64,000 bases of DNA from Sulfitobacter sp. DFL-14 (GCF_003335585.1 NZ_QBFD01000046.1:211345-275344), one strand, 5' to 3'. Positions 26,474-35,491 are shown, counted from the stretch's first letter. Notes: generated by a model from the letters alone, not told the origin. Translations and numbers: made by a program.

Positions 26474-27988
26474 ATGCTAGAATCAATTCTTTCTGCCGTC
26501 GGTTACATGGTCGGCAATCCAATGAGCTTTTTGCTCATCATTTTCAGCGTCGCATGGGGGATCATGTTCGGGGCTGTGCCAGGGCTGACAGGCATCGTCG
26601 GCGTTGCCTTGCTGATCCCGTTTACCTTTGCCTTTGATCCAATCCAGGGGATGCTGCTGCTTGGCGGTGTTTATGTGGGTTCGACCTTTGGCGGCTCGAT
26701 CTCGGCCATTCTGTTCAACACGCCCGGTTCACCCGAAGCGGCCTGTACCTCGCTTGATGGCTACCCGATGGCCAAGCGCGGAGAAGCGGGCAAGGCGCTG
26801 GGTTATGCGCTGGCCTCGTCGGCCGTGGGGGGCATCTTTGGCGCCCTGGTGCTGATGTTCGCAGCCCCGCCGCTTGCGCAACTGGCGCTGGAGTTCGGCC
26901 CTCCGGAATATTTCGCGCTTGCTGTACTGGGGATCACCGCGATTGCCTCGATTGGCGGCGGTTCTTTGGTCAAAGGCCTGATTGCAGGACTGCTGGGATT
27001 AGCTGTTGCGATGATCGGGCTGGATCCGCTGACCGGCGTTGCGCGCTTTACCTTTGGCAACATGATGCTGCTGACCGGAGTCAGTTTCATTGCCGCAATC
27101 ATCGGGATTTTTGCACTGGCCGAGGTGCTGCAACGTTTTGCGGAAGGTCCCCAGGACAGTGAATGCCTGACGCAGGTTTCGACCAAACTGCCCAGTTTGG
27201 CCGAGCTGCTGGCGACCAAGGCGACGCTTCTGCGGTCATCGGTGATTGGTACGGTAATTGGCGCGCTTCCCGGCGTCGGGGCGACCACGGCGGCCTTTAT
27301 CAGCTATTCCGAAGCCTTCCGCTGGTCGAAGACCCCCGAGTTGTTCGGCAAGGGCGCGCCCGAGGGTATCGCCGCGCCGGAATCGGGCAACAATGCTGCG
27401 GTCGGCGGGTCGATGATCCCCTTGCTTGCGCTTGGTATTCCCGGTTCGGCCACGACGGCGGTGATGATTGGTGGTTTGACGATCCATGGCATCGTGCCGG
27501 GTCCGATGCTGATGCAGAACAACGCGGATCTGGTGTATTCGGTGTTCATCGGGATGCTGCTGGCCAATGTGCTGATGCTGGTGTTCGGCTTGCGGGCGGC
27601 GCGGCTGTTCGCGCTGGTGCTCAAGGCGCCTTACCAGCTGGTCGGGCCCGCCATCGTGGTGCTGTGCATGACCGGTGTGTTCGCCCTGAACAACAACGTG
27701 TCGGATGTGGCGGTCATGCTGGTCTTTGGTGCGGTGGGGTTCTTTCTGAAAAGCTACGGACTGCCGGTGGCAAGTTTCATCATCGGTCTGGTGCTGGGGC
27801 CCATCGCTGAAGTCAGCCTGCGCCAGGGTCTGATCCTTGCCGACTTTGACATGGTGACAATGATCAGCCGCCCGATTGCCGGAACGCTTTTGGTGCTGGC
27901 CGTGCTGTCGCTGGCCTATGGGCTTTGGGGCCAGTTGCGCCGCGCAAAGCCAGGCGGACCTTCTGACGCCGAACCTGAAACCACCTGA
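26474..27988 (+). CDS. TctA-type large membrane subunit of tripartite carboxylate transporter
   Basis: A 504-residue secondary transporter with about 11-12 helices. The conserved first motif is visible in AVPGLTGIVGVALLIPFTF and FNTPGSPEAAC, and its repeat in GALPGVGATTAAFISY and LGIPGSATTAV, reflecting the two-fold TctA architecture. It uses the ion gradient rather than ATP. With TctC and TctB it forms a complete importer for a carboxylic acid feeding the hydroxyacid dehydrogenase and aldolase encoded next. Confidence 0.93.
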   Translation: MLESILSAVGYMVGNPMSFLLIIFSVAWGIMFGAVPGLTGIVGVALLIPFTFAFDPIQGMLLLGGVYVGSTFGGSISAILFNTPGSPEAACTSLDGYPMAKRGEAGKALGYALASSAVGGIFGALVLMFAAPPLAQLALEFGPPEYFALAVLGITAIASIGGGSLVKGLIAGLLGLAVAMIGLDPLTGVARFTFGNMMLLTGVSFIAAIIGIFALAEVLQRFAEGPQDSECLTQVSTKLPSLAELLATKATLLRSSVIGTVIGALPGVGATTAAFISYSEAFRWSKTPELFGKGAPEGIAAPESGNNAAVGGSMIPLLALGIPGSATTAVMIGGLTIHGIVPGPMLMQNNADLVYSVFIGMLLANVLMLVFGLRAARLFALVLKAPYQLVGPAIVVLCMTGVFALNNNVSDVAVMLVFGAVGFFLKSYGLPVASFIIGLVLGPIAEVSLRQGLILADFDMVTMISRPIAGTLLVLAVLSLAYGLWGQLRRAKPGGPSDAEPETT

Positions 27989-28015
27989 ACGCCGGTTCAG
28001 CTTTAGACATCTTGT

Positions 28016-28050
28016 CCGGGCCACATCTGGCCCGGTCCTGCTCCCCTTTT
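28016..28050 (+). terminator. Terminator-like hairpin after tctA-type gene
   Basis: CCGGGCC (28016-28022) pairs perfectly with GGCCCGG (28029-28035) around ACATCT, followed by a pyrimidine-rich stretch ending in TTTT (28047-28050). It could partly stop transcription before the dehydrogenase gene, which begins only 24 bases later; read-through is likely. Confidence 0.45.
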
Positions 28051-28073
28051 GCCTTCTCACGAGAGGTTCAGCC

Positions 28074-31007
28074 ATGAACGTACCATTGCCCCAGCGCACC
28101 ACCCCGGCCGCCCGTTCATTGGGCCGTTCGCAGGCCTTTTCCAAAGCGCTGTCCGGCGCGATGGAGGGGGAGACGGATTTTGGTGCCTTTACCCGTGGCC
28201 GCTATGCAACCGACGCGTCGATCTATCAGATGATGCCGCAGGGTGTGGCCTATCCCAAATCCGCCGGTGATGTTGCAGCGGCGCTGCAAATAGCCGCTGA
28301 GCATGGCGTGCCGGTGATTGCGCGTGGCGGTGGGACATCGCAGAACGGGCAACCCATCGGGCGCGGATTGATACTGGATATGTCGCGTCATTTCAACGAG
28401 ATGATGGAATACGATCTGGCCGCGCGCACCGTTACCGTGCGACCGGGGATGGTGTTGAACACGCTCAACGACAGGCTCCGGCAGGATGGGCTGTTCTTTC
28501 CGGTCGAGCCCTCGACCGCCTCGCGCTGCACCATCGGCGGCATGTGTGGCAACAACTCCTCCGGTGCCCGTTCGCTGCGTTTTGGCAAGACTGTCGACAA
28601 CGTGCTGGCCATCGAAGGGTTGCTGCATGATGGTGAAAGTTTCCGGTTGGACAATGCGCCGTGGTCGGACATCAGCCAGCCCCGGATGCGGGAGATCATG
28701 CGCAGCCTGACGGCGCTTGCCGATGATCATCGCGACCGGATCGAGACGGTCTTTCCCAAAGTGCAGCGGCGCGTGGGGGGATATAATCTGGACGAACTGC
28801 TGCCCGCGCAACCAAACCTGTCGCGTCTTCTGGTTGGCTCCGAGGGCACGCTGGCGCTGAGCACGGCGGTCACGTTAAAGCTGTCTGAATTGCCCAGACA
28901 CCGGGTCATGGCCGTCTGCCATTTTGATGATTTTCGTGCGGCGATGACGACCACGCAACACCTTGTTGAACTTGGCCCCGTGGCGGTCGAACTGGTGGAT
29001 AACAACGTGCTGGTCATGGGTGCGGATATCCCGGCCTTTGTCAGAACCATCGGGGATATTACACGCGGCACGCCCAATTGCCTGCTGCTGTGCGAATTCG
29101 CCGGAGACGATCTGGATGCGCTGCGCGGCGATCTGAAGCGGATTGATCAGTGCATGGCCGATCATGGCCATCCCAATGCGGTGGTCGAGGTGGTCGAACC
29201 GGACCGCCAGAAGGCTGTCTGGGGGGTGCGCGAGGCCTGTCTGAACATCATGATGTCGATGAAATCGGAAGGCAAACCTGTCTCGTTCATCGAAGATTGT
29301 GCCGTGCCGCTGGAGCATCTGGCCGATTACACCGACGGGGTGACCGAAATATTCACCCGTCATGGCACGCGCGGCACCTGGTATGCCCATGCATCGGTCG
29401 GATGTCTGCATGTGCGCCCCATCCTGAACATGAAGGACGCGGAAGGCGTCCAAAAAATGCGCGCGATTGCCGAGGAAACGGCTGATCTTGTGCGCAAATA
29501 CAAGGGATCGTTTTCGGGCGAACATGGCGACGGGATCTCGCGTTCGGAATTTGTCGAACCGATGTTCGGGCCCGAGCTGACCCGCGCCTTTGAAATGGTA
29601 AAGGACAGTTTTGATCCGCAAAACCGGTTGAACCCCGGCAAGATCGTGCGCCCTCTGCGTATGGACGACCGCGACCTGATGCGGTTCAAACCGGGGTACA
29701 AGACCGCACTTCCTGCAGCACCCGCGCTGGACTGGTCCGACTGGGGAGGTTTTGGCGGCGCGGTCGAGATGTGCAACAACAACGGCACCTGTCGCAAGCT
29801 GTCGGGCGGCACGATGTGCCCGTCTTATCGTGCCACCCGCGATGAAAAGCATCTGACGCGCGGGCGGGCGAACACCTTGCGGTTGGCGATTTCGGGGCAG
29901 CTGGGTGCCGATGCGTTTACCTCGACCGAGATGAAGGAAAGTCTGGACCTGTGCGTATCGTGCAAAGGGTGCAAGCGGGATTGTCCCACAGGTGTCGATA
30001 TGGCGCGCATGAAGGTCGAGGTCCTGCATCATTACCACAAACGCCACGGCCTGCCGTTGCGCGAGCGGCTGGTCGCGTTCATGCCACGCTATGCGCCTTA
30101 TGCCGCGCGCCTTGCGCCGCTGCTGAACCTGCGCGACCGCGTGCCGCTGCTTGCCAAGTTGTCTGAAAAACTGCTGGGGTTTTCGGCCAAGCGCACCTTG
30201 CCCGTATGGCGCAAGCCCTGGGTGGAAAAACGTGCTGTGGCGACGCCCGCCGGGCTGAAGGGGGACGGGCGCGATCTGGTGTTGTTCGGTGACACGTTCA
30301 ACCGCTATTTCGAGCGCGAGAACCTGGAAGCGGCCGAGCGGGTGCTGATTGCTGCGGGTTATCGGCTGCACCGCGTGGAGGTGACCGGCAGCGCCCGTCC
30401 CATGTGTTGCGGGCGCACGTTTCTGGCTTCGGGTCAGACCGATGCGGCCCGCGCCGAATTGCGCCGCACTTTGGGGGCCTTGCGCCCGTTTGTCGAAGCT
30501 GGCGCGCGGGTGGTCGGGCTGGAACCGTCCTGCATCTTTACTTTTCGCGACGAGATGACCGCGTTGCTGCCTGAAACGGAGACCCGGTTCCTTGCAGGCA
30601 AGGCGCTGATCTTTGAGGAGCTGCTGGCCGCGGATATGGCTGCGGGCACCTTGACCCTGCCGGTTGGCAATGCGGGCGGCACCGTGGTGCATGTGCACGG
30701 GCATTGCCACCAAAAGGCCTTTGACGCGATGGGGGCGGTTGAAACCGTGCTGCGTGGCGTTGCCGGGCTTGAGGTGCGGATGATCGAAAGCTCGTGCTGC
30801 GGGATGTCGGGTGCCTTTGGCTATGCGGCTGAAAACTATGATGTTTCGATGAAGATGGGCGAAGCAGATCTTTTGCCTGCGGTGCGGGCTGCGGATGCCG
30901 ATGCGGTGATCGTGGCCGACGGGACAAGCTGCCGCCATCAGATCCACGATGGTGGGGCGCGTGATGCCATCCACGTTGCCCGCCTGCTTGACAGGTTTCT
31001 GAAATGA
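28074..31007 (+). CDS. FAD-linked 2-hydroxyacid dehydrogenase with fused Fe-S/CCG domains
   Basis: A 977-residue flavoprotein of the D-lactate/glycolate dehydrogenase type, starting at the ATG at 28074. The FAD_binding_4 domain (about 50-260) holds ARGGGTSQNGQPIG and GGMCGNNSSGARS, and the FAD-oxidase C domain runs to about 540. A ferredoxin-like part follows with CNNNGTCRK and CVSCKGCKRDCPTG, then two CCG-type segments (MCCGRTF; SSCCGMSGAFG). GlcD and GlcF functions are thus in one chain that oxidises a 2-hydroxyacid and passes electrons to the respiratory chain. Glycolate would give glyoxylate, matching the aminotransferase and BhcC beside it, but D-lactate or another hydroxyacid is possible. 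Confidence 0.88.
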   Translation: MNVPLPQRTTPAARSLGRSQAFSKALSGAMEGETDFGAFTRGRYATDASIYQMMPQGVAYPKSAGDVAAALQIAAEHGVPVIARGGGTSQNGQPIGRGLILDMSRHFNEMMEYDLAARTVTVRPGMVLNTLNDRLRQDGLFFPVEPSTASRCTIGGMCGNNSSGARSLRFGKTVDNVLAIEGLLHDGESFRLDNAPWSDISQPRMREIMRSLTALADDHRDRIETVFPKVQRRVGGYNLDELLPAQPNLSRLLVGSEGTLALSTAVTLKLSELPRHRVMAVCHFDDFRAAMTTTQHLVELGPVAVELVDNNVLVMGADIPAFVRTIGDITRGTPNCLLLCEFAGDDLDALRGDLKRIDQCMADHGHPNAVVEVVEPDRQKAVWGVREACLNIMMSMKSEGKPVSFIEDCAVPLEHLADYTDGVTEIFTRHGTRGTWYAHASVGCLHVRPILNMKDAEGVQKMRAIAEETADLVRKYKGSFSGEHGDGISRSEFVEPMFGPELTRAFEMVKDSFDPQNRLNPGKIVRPLRMDDRDLMRFKPGYKTALPAAPALDWSDWGGFGGAVEMCNNNGTCRKLSGGTMCPSYRATRDEKHLTRGRANTLRLAISGQLGADAFTSTEMKESLDLCVSCKGCKRDCPTGVDMARMKVEVLHHYHKRHGLPLRERLVAFMPRYAPYAARLAPLLNLRDRVPLLAKLSEKLLGFSAKRTLPVWRKPWVEKRAVATPAGLKGDGRDLVLFGDTFNRYFERENLEAAERVLIAAGYRLHRVEVTGSARPMCCGRTFLASGQTDAARAELRRTLGALRPFVEAGARVVGLEPSCIFTFRDEMTALLPETETRFLAGKALIFEELLAADMAAGTLTLPVGNAGGTVVHVHGHCHQKAFDAMGAVETVLRGVAGLEVRMIESSCCGMSGAFGYAAENYDVSMKMGEADLLPAVRAADADAVIVADGTSCRHQIHDGGARDAIHVARLLDRFLK

Positions 31008-31144
31008 TACGGACATGGAAACATCTGCGCGCGATTTCCCTGGCCATCGTGTTGCACAACCCCAGGGCATTTCGCGGCAAGCGGCTAGGCGTCGTCCTGA
31101 CCGGCGGCAACGTCGATCTCGACCGCCTGCCTTGGCTGGCCTGA
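31004..31144 (+). pseudogene. bhcB: C-terminal remnant of bhcB (beta-hydroxyaspartate dehydratase)
   Basis: Downstream of the dehydrogenase the frame ending at TGA 31142-31144 reads AISLAIVLHNP, then FRGKRLGVVLTGGN and VDLDRLPWLA. This is the ending of threonine/serine-dehydratase-fold ammonia-lyases, to which BhcB belongs (GK-x-VGVVLSGGNVDLD type). Only about 36-46 residues remain; the PLP lysine and whole catalytic core are absent. An ATG at 31004 overlaps the dehydrogenase stop, probably by chance. In the canonical BHAC operon bhcB directly precedes bhcC, exactly where this stub lies. Family assignment comes from memory of the C-terminal motif. Confidence 0.78.
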
Positions 31145-31182
31145 CGACCTTTCAAAACACCAACAAATCAAGGAGATTCCCA

Positions 31183-32346
31183 ATGAAAGACGCAACCGAT
31201 TTTGAAGAGTTCGAGGTGGGCTATGACGTGCCGGCGCTGCCGGGGATGGACGCCGCAGACATCCAGACACCCTGCCTGGTGCTGGATCTGGACGCGCTGG
31301 AGCGCAACATCGTCAAGATGGGCGATTATGCCAAGGCACACGGGATGCGCCATCGCGTACACGGCAAGATGCACAAATCGGTCGATGTGGCCAAGTTGCA
31401 GGAACGTCTGGGCGGGGCCGTGGGCGTTTGCTGTCAGAAAGTGTCCGAGGCCGAGGTTTTCGCCCGTGGCGGAATCAAGGATATTCTGGTGTCGAACCAG
31501 GTCCGCGACGCGGCCAAGATTGACCGTCTGGCGCGCTTTCCCAAGTTCGGCGCACGCACGATTGTCTGCGTGGATGACTTCGCCAACGTGGCTGAACTGT
31601 CGGCGGCGGCGGTGCAGCACGGCACCGAAATCGAAGTGCTGATCGAGATCGACTGTGGCGCGGGGCGGTGCGGCGTGACCACCACCGAGGCGGTGATCGA
31701 GATTGCCAAGGCGGTGCAGGCGGCCGAAGGCCTGACCTTTACCGGCATCCAGGCCTATCAGGGTGCGATGCAGCACATGGACAGCTATGAGGCCCGCAAG
31801 GCCAAGCTGGACATCGCGATTGCGCAGGTCAAGGACGCGGTCGAGGGGCTGAAGGCGCAGGGGATTGCGTGCGATCTGGTGTCGGGCGGCGGCACGGGCA
31901 GCTATTACTTTGAGAGCAACTCGGGCGTTTATAACGAACTGCAATGCGGGTCTTATGCGTTCATGGATGCCGATTACGGGCGCATTCTGGATGCCAGCGG
32001 CAAGCGCATCGACCAGGGTGAATGGGAAAACGCGTTCTTCATCCTGACGCAGGTCATGAGCCACGCCAAATCCGACAAGGCGATTGTCGATGCGGGTCTG
32101 AAAGCGCAGTCGTTGGACAGCGGTCTGCCGGTGATCTTTGGCCGCACGGATGTTGAATACATCAAATGTTCGGATGAACACGGCGTGGTTGCTGACCCCG
32201 ACGGTGTGCTGAAAGTAGGCGACAAACTGCGGCTGGTGCCGGGGCACTGCGACCCTACCGCCAATGTGCACGACTGGTACGTGGGTGTACGCGGCGACAA
32301 GGTCGAGGTCCTGTGGCCCGTGTCGGCACGCGGCAAAGCCTACTGA
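31183..32346 (+). CDS. bhcC: beta-hydroxyaspartate aldolase (BhcC, DSD1/D-threonine-aldolase-like fold)
   Basis: A 387-residue PLP enzyme of the alanine-racemase-fold DSD1 family; the ATG at 31183 follows AAGGAGA. It reads very close to Paracoccus BhcC as I remember it: DIQTPCLVLDLDALERN, HGKMHKSVDV (with the PLP lysine), EIDCGAGRCGV, SGGGTGSYYFESNSG and LVPGHCDPTANVHDWYVG (metal-binding HxC). BhcC joins glycine and glyoxylate to (2R,3S)-beta-hydroxyaspartate, the C-C bond-forming step of the beta-hydroxyaspartate cycle. The gene is complete with no damaged motif, yet its partners bhcB and bhcD are truncated on both sides. Confidence 0.92.
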   Translation: MKDATDFEEFEVGYDVPALPGMDAADIQTPCLVLDLDALERNIVKMGDYAKAHGMRHRVHGKMHKSVDVAKLQERLGGAVGVCCQKVSEAEVFARGGIKDILVSNQVRDAAKIDRLARFPKFGARTIVCVDDFANVAELSAAAVQHGTEIEVLIEIDCGAGRCGVTTTEAVIEIAKAVQAAEGLTFTGIQAYQGAMQHMDSYEARKAKLDIAIAQVKDAVEGLKAQGIACDLVSGGGTGSYYFESNSGVYNELQCGSYAFMDADYGRILDASGKRIDQGEWENAFFILTQVMSHAKSDKAIVDAGLKAQSLDSGLPVIFGRTDVEYIKCSDEHGVVADPDGVLKVGDKLRLVPGHCDPTANVHDWYVGVRGDKVEVLWPVSARGKAY

Positions 32347-32356
32347 TGCCCTTTGG

Positions 32357-32381
32357 TGCAGGCGGCGCACGGTCGCCTGCA
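32357..32381 (+). promoter_or_regulatory. Stem-loop between bhcC and the bhcD remnant
   Basis: TGCAGGCG (32357-32364) pairs perfectly with CGCCTGCA (32374-32381) around a 9-base loop, 11 bases after the bhcC stop. No U-run follows. Confidence 0.45.
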
Positions 32382-32408
32382 TATTCCCTTACTGACCGGA
32401 GCCACTCC

Positions 32409-32576
32409 ATGCTGATCGTCCCCGAACGCGAGATTGCCAATTTGATGACCCGCGCCGCCGCCTTTGATGCGGTGGAACAGGTCTTTGCCGCCATGGCGGC
32501 GGGCGATGCTTATAACTTACGCAGGGGATTGCGATCGAGGTGGATTTTAGGGGCCGGTGAAAGGTCAGCACCATGA
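32409..32576 (+). pseudogene. bhcD: N-terminal remnant of bhcD (iminosuccinate reductase)
   Basis: The ATG at 32409 opens a frame beginning MLIVPEREIANLMT and continuing FDAVEQVFAAMA and AGDAYN to 32516. This is the start of the ornithine-cyclodeaminase/mu-crystallin-fold protein BhcD, complete with a start codon after CCGGAGCC. After AYN (codon 36) the similarity ends abruptly and unrelated residues run to a stop at 32574-32576, so about 290 residues including the NAD-binding domain are missing. It sits directly after bhcC, as in the canonical operon, and was evidently cut by a deletion or insertion at about 32517. Confidence 0.8.
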
Positions 32577-32770
32577 AATACGCGCTCCCTGCCCGACCAC
32601 AATTTTCACCCAAGGTCCAAAGTACGAGCCCGTGAGAACGGAAACCCCGACAGAGCAGGCATGAACCGGAACTGACACCTTGGTGGGTTATGCAGTCACC
32701 TGCTTTTCCAACCGATCAAGCATCGTGTCAGAGCGGCATTCGCTTTCCACTTACCAGAAAGGACTCCCAA
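32517..32770. other. Unassigned patch between bhcD remnant and malic enzyme
   Basis: This 254-base stretch starts exactly where bhcD similarity ends and runs to the ribosome-binding site of the malic enzyme. It has no convincing open frame on either strand. The part around 32535-32640 (GATTTTAGGGGCCGGTGAAAG and onward) vaguely resembles the ends of insertion sequences, but I can match neither a terminal repeat pair nor a transposase. It may be a degraded mobile-element scar plus the malic enzyme promoter. Confidence 0.4.
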
Positions 32771-35050
32771 ATGGCTTTGGACAAGACACTGCCGTTACCC
32801 GAAAAACAGGCGGCACTGGACTATCATGCCTTTCCAACCCCAGGAAAGCTGGAAATCCGCCCGACCAAGCCGATGGCAACCGCGCAGGACCTTTCGCGTG
32901 CCTATTCGCCGGGTGTCGCGGATGCCTGCATGGAAATTGCCCGCGATGCCGGGCTGGCAACGCGCTATACGGCGCGGCGCAACCTTGTGGCGGTTATATC
33001 AAACGGCAGCGCGGTTCTGGGGTTGGGGAATATCGGGGCGCTGGCATCAAAGCCGGTGATGGAAGGCAAGGCGGTCTTGTTCAAGAAATTCGCCAATATC
33101 GACTGTTTCGATATCGAAGTGGATGAATCCGACCCTGAAAAGCTGGCCGATCTGGTTTGCAAGCTGGAGCCGACATTCGGGGCGATCAACCTGGAAGACA
33201 TCAAGGCCCCGGATTGTTTTACGGTCGAACGGATCTGCCGCGAGCGCATGGGCATTCCGGTGTTTCACGACGATCAGCACGGCACCGCCATCGTGGTTGC
33301 GGCAGCGGCGCAGAACGCGCTGCATATTGCCGGGAAACGGCCCGAGGATGTGCGATTGGTGGCAATTGGTGCCGGTGCTGCGGGAACCGCCTGTCTTGCG
33401 ATGCTTGCCAGTCTTGGCATCGCCGCGCAGCACATCACGGTCTTTGACCGGTCGGGGGTCTTGCATGGCGGGCGCACCGATCTTGCCCCCGAACAGCGTC
33501 GCTTTGCCACTGCCCGGGAAGGGACAACTTTGGTGCAGGCGCTGAAAGGGGCCGATATGGTGCTGGGCGTCTCGGGGCCGGGCGCACTGGATGCGGATAT
33601 GATTGCAGGCATGGCGGCGCGGCCAATTATTCTGGCGCTTGCCAACCCTGTGCCAGAGATCATGCCCGATGTGGCACGCGCGGCTGCGCCTGGTGCGATG
33701 ATTGCAACGGGGCGGTCCGATCTTCCCAATCAGGTCAACAATGTTCTGTGTTTTCCTTTTATCTTCAGGGGCGCGCTGGACGTGGAGGCAACCTGTATCA
33801 ACGAAGAGATGAAGCTGGCCTGTGTCGACGCCATCGCGGGGCTCGCACGGCAGACGACCTCTGCCGAGATGGGCGCGGTTTACGAGAACGAAAAGCTGAC
33901 TTTCGGGCAGGATTATCTGATCCCGAAACCTTTTGATCCCCGGCTGTTGCCGACCATTGCGGTTGCCGTGGCGCGTGCGGCTATGGAGTCGGGCGTGGCT
34001 CGCCGCCCTCTGGATCTTGAGACCTATCGTCAGTCGTTGGAGGCGCTGGTGTCGCGGTCGTCCCTGACCATGCGCGGCGTCACCGAAGCAGCGCGACGGT
34101 CGCGGCGCCGGATTGTCTTTGCCGAGGGCGAGGACCGTCAGGTGTTGCGCGCCGTGCAGGGACTGGCAGAAGAAGGGATACACACGCCGATTCTTGTGGG
34201 GCGTCCCGATGTAATCGCGCAGCGGCTGGACCAGATGGACTTGCAGATCTTTGCGGGCCGCGATTTTGAGATTGTGAACCCGGAACAGGATTCGCGTTAC
34301 GACGACTATTGGCGCAGCTATCACGACCTGATGAACCGCCATGGTGTGACGCCGGATCAGGCCCGCGCGGTCATGCGGACCAATGCCACGGCAATTGCCG
34401 CAGTGATGGTGCATCGTGGCGATGCCGACAGCATGATTTGCGGCACCTTCGGACAGTATTCCTGGCACCTGAAATATGTCCGGCAAGTGCTTGCCCGGGA
34501 CGGGCTGTTTCCTGCGGGGGCGCTGTCGCTGATTATTCTGGATGACGGGCCGATGTTTGTTGCCGATACGCATGTCACCTTTGAGCCGGATGGCGCGGGT
34601 CTGGCCCGGACGGTCATGGCAGCGGCCCGTCATGTGCGCCGCTTTGGGATGGAGCCGCGCATCGCGCTGTGCTCGGGGTCGCAGTTTGGCAATCTTGACT
34701 GTCGCTCGGGTGTGGTCATGCGGGAAGCGTTGGCGATCCTTGATCAGGCTGCACCTGATTTTGAATACGAAGGCGAGATGCACACGGAACTGGCACTGAA
34801 CACCGAGCTGCGCGCGCGCCTGTTGCCAAACAACCGGCTGACGGGGCGGGCGAATGTGCTGATCTATGGCAGCACGGACGCCGCCGGCGCCGCGCGCGAT
34901 CTGCTGAAAGGGGTTGCCGAGGGCCATGAGGTCGGGCCGATCCTGATGGGCATGGGCAACCGCGCCCATATCGTGACCCCCGAGGTTACGCAGCGCGGGC
35001 TGATCAATATCGCCACGCTCGCCAGCACAGATGTCGCAAGCTACGGATAG
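32771..35050 (+). CDS. NADP-dependent malic enzyme, MaeB type with phosphotransacetylase-like domain
   Basis: A 759-residue protein; the ATG at 32771 follows AAAGGACTC. The N-terminal malic domains (about 15-430) contain the AYSPGVADACMEIA segment, the metal-site region HDDQHGTAIVV and the nucleotide loop GAGAAGTACLAM. The C-terminal half (about 440-759) is the phosphotransacetylase-like domain of MaeB, which binds acetyl-CoA as a regulator rather than catalysing. The enzyme decarboxylates malate to pyruvate and makes NADPH. In this cluster it would carry C4 acids from C2 or hydroxyacid assimilation, or imported dicarboxylates, into pyruvate. Confidence 0.92.
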   Translation: MALDKTLPLPEKQAALDYHAFPTPGKLEIRPTKPMATAQDLSRAYSPGVADACMEIARDAGLATRYTARRNLVAVISNGSAVLGLGNIGALASKPVMEGKAVLFKKFANIDCFDIEVDESDPEKLADLVCKLEPTFGAINLEDIKAPDCFTVERICRERMGIPVFHDDQHGTAIVVAAAAQNALHIAGKRPEDVRLVAIGAGAAGTACLAMLASLGIAAQHITVFDRSGVLHGGRTDLAPEQRRFATAREGTTLVQALKGADMVLGVSGPGALDADMIAGMAARPIILALANPVPEIMPDVARAAAPGAMIATGRSDLPNQVNNVLCFPFIFRGALDVEATCINEEMKLACVDAIAGLARQTTSAEMGAVYENEKLTFGQDYLIPKPFDPRLLPTIAVAVARAAMESGVARRPLDLETYRQSLEALVSRSSLTMRGVTEAARRSRRRIVFAEGEDRQVLRAVQGLAEEGIHTPILVGRPDVIAQRLDQMDLQIFAGRDFEIVNPEQDSRYDDYWRSYHDLMNRHGVTPDQARAVMRTNATAIAAVMVHRGDADSMICGTFGQYSWHLKYVRQVLARDGLFPAGALSLIILDDGPMFVADTHVTFEPDGAGLARTVMAAARHVRRFGMEPRIALCSGSQFGNLDCRSGVVMREALAILDQAAPDFEYEGEMHTELALNTELRARLLPNNRLTGRANVLIYGSTDAAGAARDLLKGVAEGHEVGPILMGMGNRAHIVTPEVTQRGLINIATLASTDVASYG

Positions 35051-35054
35051 CGCC

Positions 35055-35474
35055 ATGAATCTTGACCTTGCAAATCGAATGATCTCGACCGCGCTGGAGT
35101 GTCGTCGCAAGCGAGGAGCCAAGCCAATGACCGTTGCGGTCATTGACGCGGGCGGCCACCTTGTTGCGCTCCAGCGCGAAGACGGCAACAGCAATTTGAG
35201 GGCTGAAATTGCTCAGGGCAAAGCGAAGGGCGCAATTGCAATGGGATTGGGGTCACGCGCGCTTTATGAACGTGCGCAGGAACAGCCTTATTTCATTCAG
35301 GCCGTGACGACACTGCAAAATGGTGACCTGATACCGGTGCCCGGTGGTGTCTTGATCCGTGAGCAGGGCAAAATAATCGGTGCAATTGGCATCACGGGTG
35401 ATACCTCGGACACTGACGAAGCATGCGCAATCGCTGCGATCAATGCTGTCGGGTTAGAACCCGATGCGGGTTGA
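35055..35474 (+). CDS. GlcG/HbpS family protein
   Basis: A 139-residue protein of the GlcG/HbpS family, starting at the ATG at 35055, four bases after the malic enzyme stop. Features include the AVIDAGGHLVALQREDG segment, and PVPGGVLI and GAIGITGDTSDTDEACA near the end. GlcG lies in glycolate-utilisation operons (glcDEFGB) and HbpS binds haem; the function in glycolate operons is unknown. Its presence supports a glycolate-like substrate for the dehydrogenase upstream. No signal peptide, so cytoplasmic. Confidence 0.88.
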   Translation: MNLDLANRMISTALECRRKRGAKPMTVAVIDAGGHLVALQREDGNSNLRAEIAQGKAKGAIAMGLGSRALYERAQEQPYFIQAVTTLQNGDLIPVPGGVLIREQGKIIGAIGITGDTSDTDEACAIAAINAVGLEPDAG

Positions 35475-35491
35475 GTTTGGCGGCGGTGCCA

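Noticed and set aside
28875..31070. 731-codon minus-strand frame opposite the FAD/Fe-S dehydrogenase
   Set aside because: Shadow frame; the plus-strand gene has all expected motifs, and the antisense product is His/Arg-rich without motifs.
32535..32640. Insertion sequence end downstream of the bhcD remnant
   Set aside because: Only a vague resemblance; no transposase, no terminal repeat pair and no target duplication seen, so not listed as a mobile element.
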